A stretch of 5,751 nt of DNA, taken from contig JACQZL010000068.1 of NCBI GenBank assembly GCA_016213865.1, positions 1,636-7,386 on the forward strand, written 5' to 3'. Source of the stretch: Candidatus Rifleibacteriota bacterium. Its GTDB lineage: Bacteria; UBP17; UBA6191; JACPRK01. Both the position numbers and the translations under genes were made by a program. The notes beneath the pieces are model-generated. The model was given only the letters and a program-made list of their open reading frames with translations. It did no database searches and had not been told where the DNA came from. Positions 4,040 through 5,751 of this stretch are shown piece by piece (position 1 is the stretch's first letter; each line of letters starts with the position of its first letter).

Positions 4040-5751
4040 TCACCTCGGCGCGAATCGCTCCACCATCTCCACCAGCTCGCCGCGGTCGATGGGCTTGCTG
4101 ATGTACGCGTCCATGCCGGCGGCCAGGCAGCGCTCCTGGTCGCCGCGGTAGGCGTGGGCCGTCAGGGCGACGATCGGCAAGCTGGCCTTCTTCGGGTCGG
4201 CGAGCTTGCGGATGGCGCCCGTGGCCTCCAGTCCGTCCAGACCTGGCATCTGCACGTCCATCAGCACCAGATCGAAGTCCCCGCGGGTCACGAGCTCGAC
4301 GGCCCTGGCGCCGTCACCGGCCAGGGTCACCTCGTGCCCGCGCCCGGTGAGGATGCGGTGGATCAGCTTCTGGTTCCCGTGAGCGTCATCGGCCACGAGG
4401 ATCCGCAGCCGCTGCCGCGGAGGCGGCTCCTCGCCACCCGCCGGCCGCTCCGGCCCCGACGCCACGGCTGGGCCGTCCAGACCCAGCACCTTGCCCAGCA
4501 CCGCGAGCAACTCGGCTGGGGCGACGGGCTTGTCCAGGCACGAGCTCCCCACTTCCTTGCACCGCGCCTCGGCCTCGTGGCGCTCGAGAGCGGAGAGCAT
4601 CAGGATGACCGGCCCCGCCAGGGAGCCGCTCTGGACCCAGCGGGCCAGCGTGAACCCGTCGATCTCCGGCAGACTGGCGTCGGCGAGAACGACCCGGAAC
4701 TTGCGGCCCTCGCCGACCGCTTGATGGATTTCCGTGAGCGCCTCGGGCACGCTGGCCACGCTCTGGGCCCGCATCGACCAGCGCCGCAGCGTCTGCTCCA
4801 GGATCAGCCGGCTGGTGGCGTTCTCGGCGACGATCAGGACCGGAACGTCCCGCAGGCCGTCGAGGCGACGCTGGTCATCCCACGTCTGGGCGCCGGCCTC
4901 GGCCCCCAGCGGCAGGCACACCGTGAAGTGGAACGTGCTTCCGACGCCCGGCTGGCTGTCCACCCAGATGCGGCCCCCCATCAGTTCCACCAGCCGGGCC
5001 GAGATGGACAGTCCCAGCCCCGCGTCCTCGGTGCGTCTGGCTGTGGCGGCCCCGGCCTGTTCGAGGGACATGAACAGCACTCGCTGGTCCTCGGGCGGAA
5101 TCCCCTCGCCGGTGTCCTGCACCACCAGCTCCAGGCACACCTGCCGCTCGGTGCGCGAACGGACCGCCACCCGCACGGTGATCTCGCCCTTGTGGGTGAA
5201 CTTGATGGCATTGCCCACGAGGTTGGTGAGCACCTGCCGCATGCGCAGCCAGTCACCAACCAGGTGGTCGGGAACGTCCTCGGCGACGTCGCACAGCAGC
5301 TCGAGCCCCTTCTCGTAGGCGCGCACGCCAAGGGACCTCATGGCGCGGCCCAGCGCCTGGCGCAGACGGAAGGGGGCAGCCACGATTCGCAACTTCCCCG
5401 TCTCGATCCGCGAGAGGTCGAGGATGTCGTTGAGCAGCTCCAGGAGCGCGGCGGCCGAATCGTGGGCCGTGGCGATGAAGTCGCGGGAAACCGCAGGCAG
5501 CTCCTCTGCCAGCGCCAGCTCCGTCATGCCGAGGATCGCGTTCATCGGCGTGCGCAGTTCGTGGCTCATGCTGGCCAGGAACTGGCTCTTGGCGACGTTG
5601 GCCGACTGCGCCTCGGAGGCCCGTTGTTCCAACGAGCGCATGAGGCCGAGCCGCTGCATCGCGATGGCCACCTGGTCGGCGACGGCCTGGATGAGGCCCA
5701 GGTCCTCCTCGGTGAAGGCGTCCCGTGTCCTGGACCCGAACGAGAGCGTTC
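4040..5751 (-). CDS. Hybrid sensor histidine kinase/response regulator, 5' end outside window
   Basis: A two-component hybrid kinase, 569 complete codons visible (numbered here from the first one, 5749-5747), open through the window edge. Residues 1 to about 30 are the end of a GAF sensory domain (EEDLGLIQAVADQVAIAM). HisKA follows at about 54-118, with SHELRTP and phosphoacceptor His 63. HATPase_c at about 160-280 has its N-box (NLVGNAIKF), G1 box (DTGEGI at about 212) and G2 box (GLGL at 244-247). A first receiver (303-423) keeps Asp 357, Ser 386 and Lys 407, but its usual acidic pair is Ala 308-Glu 309. A second receiver (448-567) is intact, with Asp 454/455, phosphoacceptor Asp 498, Thr 530 and Lys 552. 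No membrane segment is visible. An output domain is lacking, so phosphate probably passes to a separate Hpt or regulator protein. Codons are strongly GC3-biased. A GTG at 5671 is an internal codon, not the start. Confidence 0.95.
   Translation of the reverse strand, partial: TLSFGSRTRDAFTEEDLGLIQAVADQVAIAMQRLGLMRSLEQRASEAQSANVAKSQFLASMSHELRTPMNAILGMTELALAEELPAVSRDFIATAHDSAAALLELLNDILDLSRIETGKLRIVAAPFRLRQALGRAMRSLGVRAYEKGLELLCDVAEDVPDHLVGDWLRMRQVLTNLVGNAIKFTHKGEITVRVAVRSRTERQVCLELVVQDTGEGIPPEDQRVLFMSLEQAGAATARRTEDAGLGLSISARLVELMGGRIWVDSQPGVGSTFHFTVCLPLGAEAGAQTWDDQRRLDGLRDVPVLIVAENATSRLILEQTLRRWSMRAQSVASVPEALTEIHQAVGEGRKFRVVLADASLPEIDGFTLARWVQSGSLAGPVILMLSALERHEAEARCKEVGSSCLDKPVAPAELLAVLGKVLGLDGPAVASGPERPAGGEEPPPRQRLRILVADDAHGNQKLIHRILTGRGHEVTLAGDGARAVELVTRGDFDLVLMDVQMPGLDGLEATGAIRKLADPKKASLPIVALTAHAYRGDQERCLAAGMDAYISKPIDRGELVEMVERFAPR

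Noticed and set aside
4734..5318. 194-codon plus-strand frame inside the kinase gene
   Set aside because: Antisense shadow of the histidine kinase, which has all its diagnostic motifs on the minus strand.
1..5751. CRISPR arrays, tRNA, rRNA or known riboswitches
   Set aside because: No regularly spaced repeat-spacer series, cloverleaf or familiar RNA core was seen on either strand.

Overview
The window is GC-rich DNA, with third codon positions over 90% G/C in the best gene. It comes from a bacterium I cannot place with confidence; the style (large hybrid histidine kinases, scattered transposon debris, a predicted toxin-antitoxin pair, sparse Shine-Dalgarno sites) would fit Planctomycetota or another GC-rich environmental lineage, but no marker gene settles this. 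The left and middle look like accessory DNA; the right quarter is an ordinary, well-preserved chromosomal gene.

Layout. Positions 1-293 hold only a weak 72-codon reading frame and a 139-bp segment bounded by 17-bp inverted repeats (158-174 and 280-296, one mismatch) that resembles a small non-autonomous transposable element. Next on the minus strand is a two-gene toxin-antitoxin-like cassette: a DUF4258-type protein (874-566) followed by a YgiT/MqsA-type zinc-finger protein (551-294, or from 569 with an ATGA overlap). Its zinc ligands fall at residues 3, 6, 37 and 40, as in MqsA. From 875 to about 1475 I recognise no gene. That stretch contains a perfect 18-bp palindrome and three TGTCAGC direct repeats at exact 10-bp spacing. 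A short scrap of an IS91-family transposase C-terminus follows at 1476-1553.

The middle holds an unrecognised multi-pass membrane protein (1750-2631, with an excellent ribosome binding site and distinctly lower third-position GC), a gene fragment at about 2745-2960 with a coiled-coil-like N-terminus, and a membrane-anchored dual-specificity phosphatase (3138-3861). The phosphatase's reading frame is broken by a +1 shift near 3477. On the minus strand, a hybrid sensor kinase (4040 to the window edge: end of a GAF domain, HisKA, HATPase_c, a degenerate receiver and an intact receiver) converges on the phosphatase. The 178-bp gap between them contains GC-rich hairpins.

How the genes work together. 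Only the two toxin-antitoxin genes are clearly a functional unit. The phosphatase and kinase are convergent and need not be related. Transposase debris, frame breaks and a low-GC3 orphan gene together suggest that about 1-3137 is a decaying insertion region beside a conserved kinase gene.
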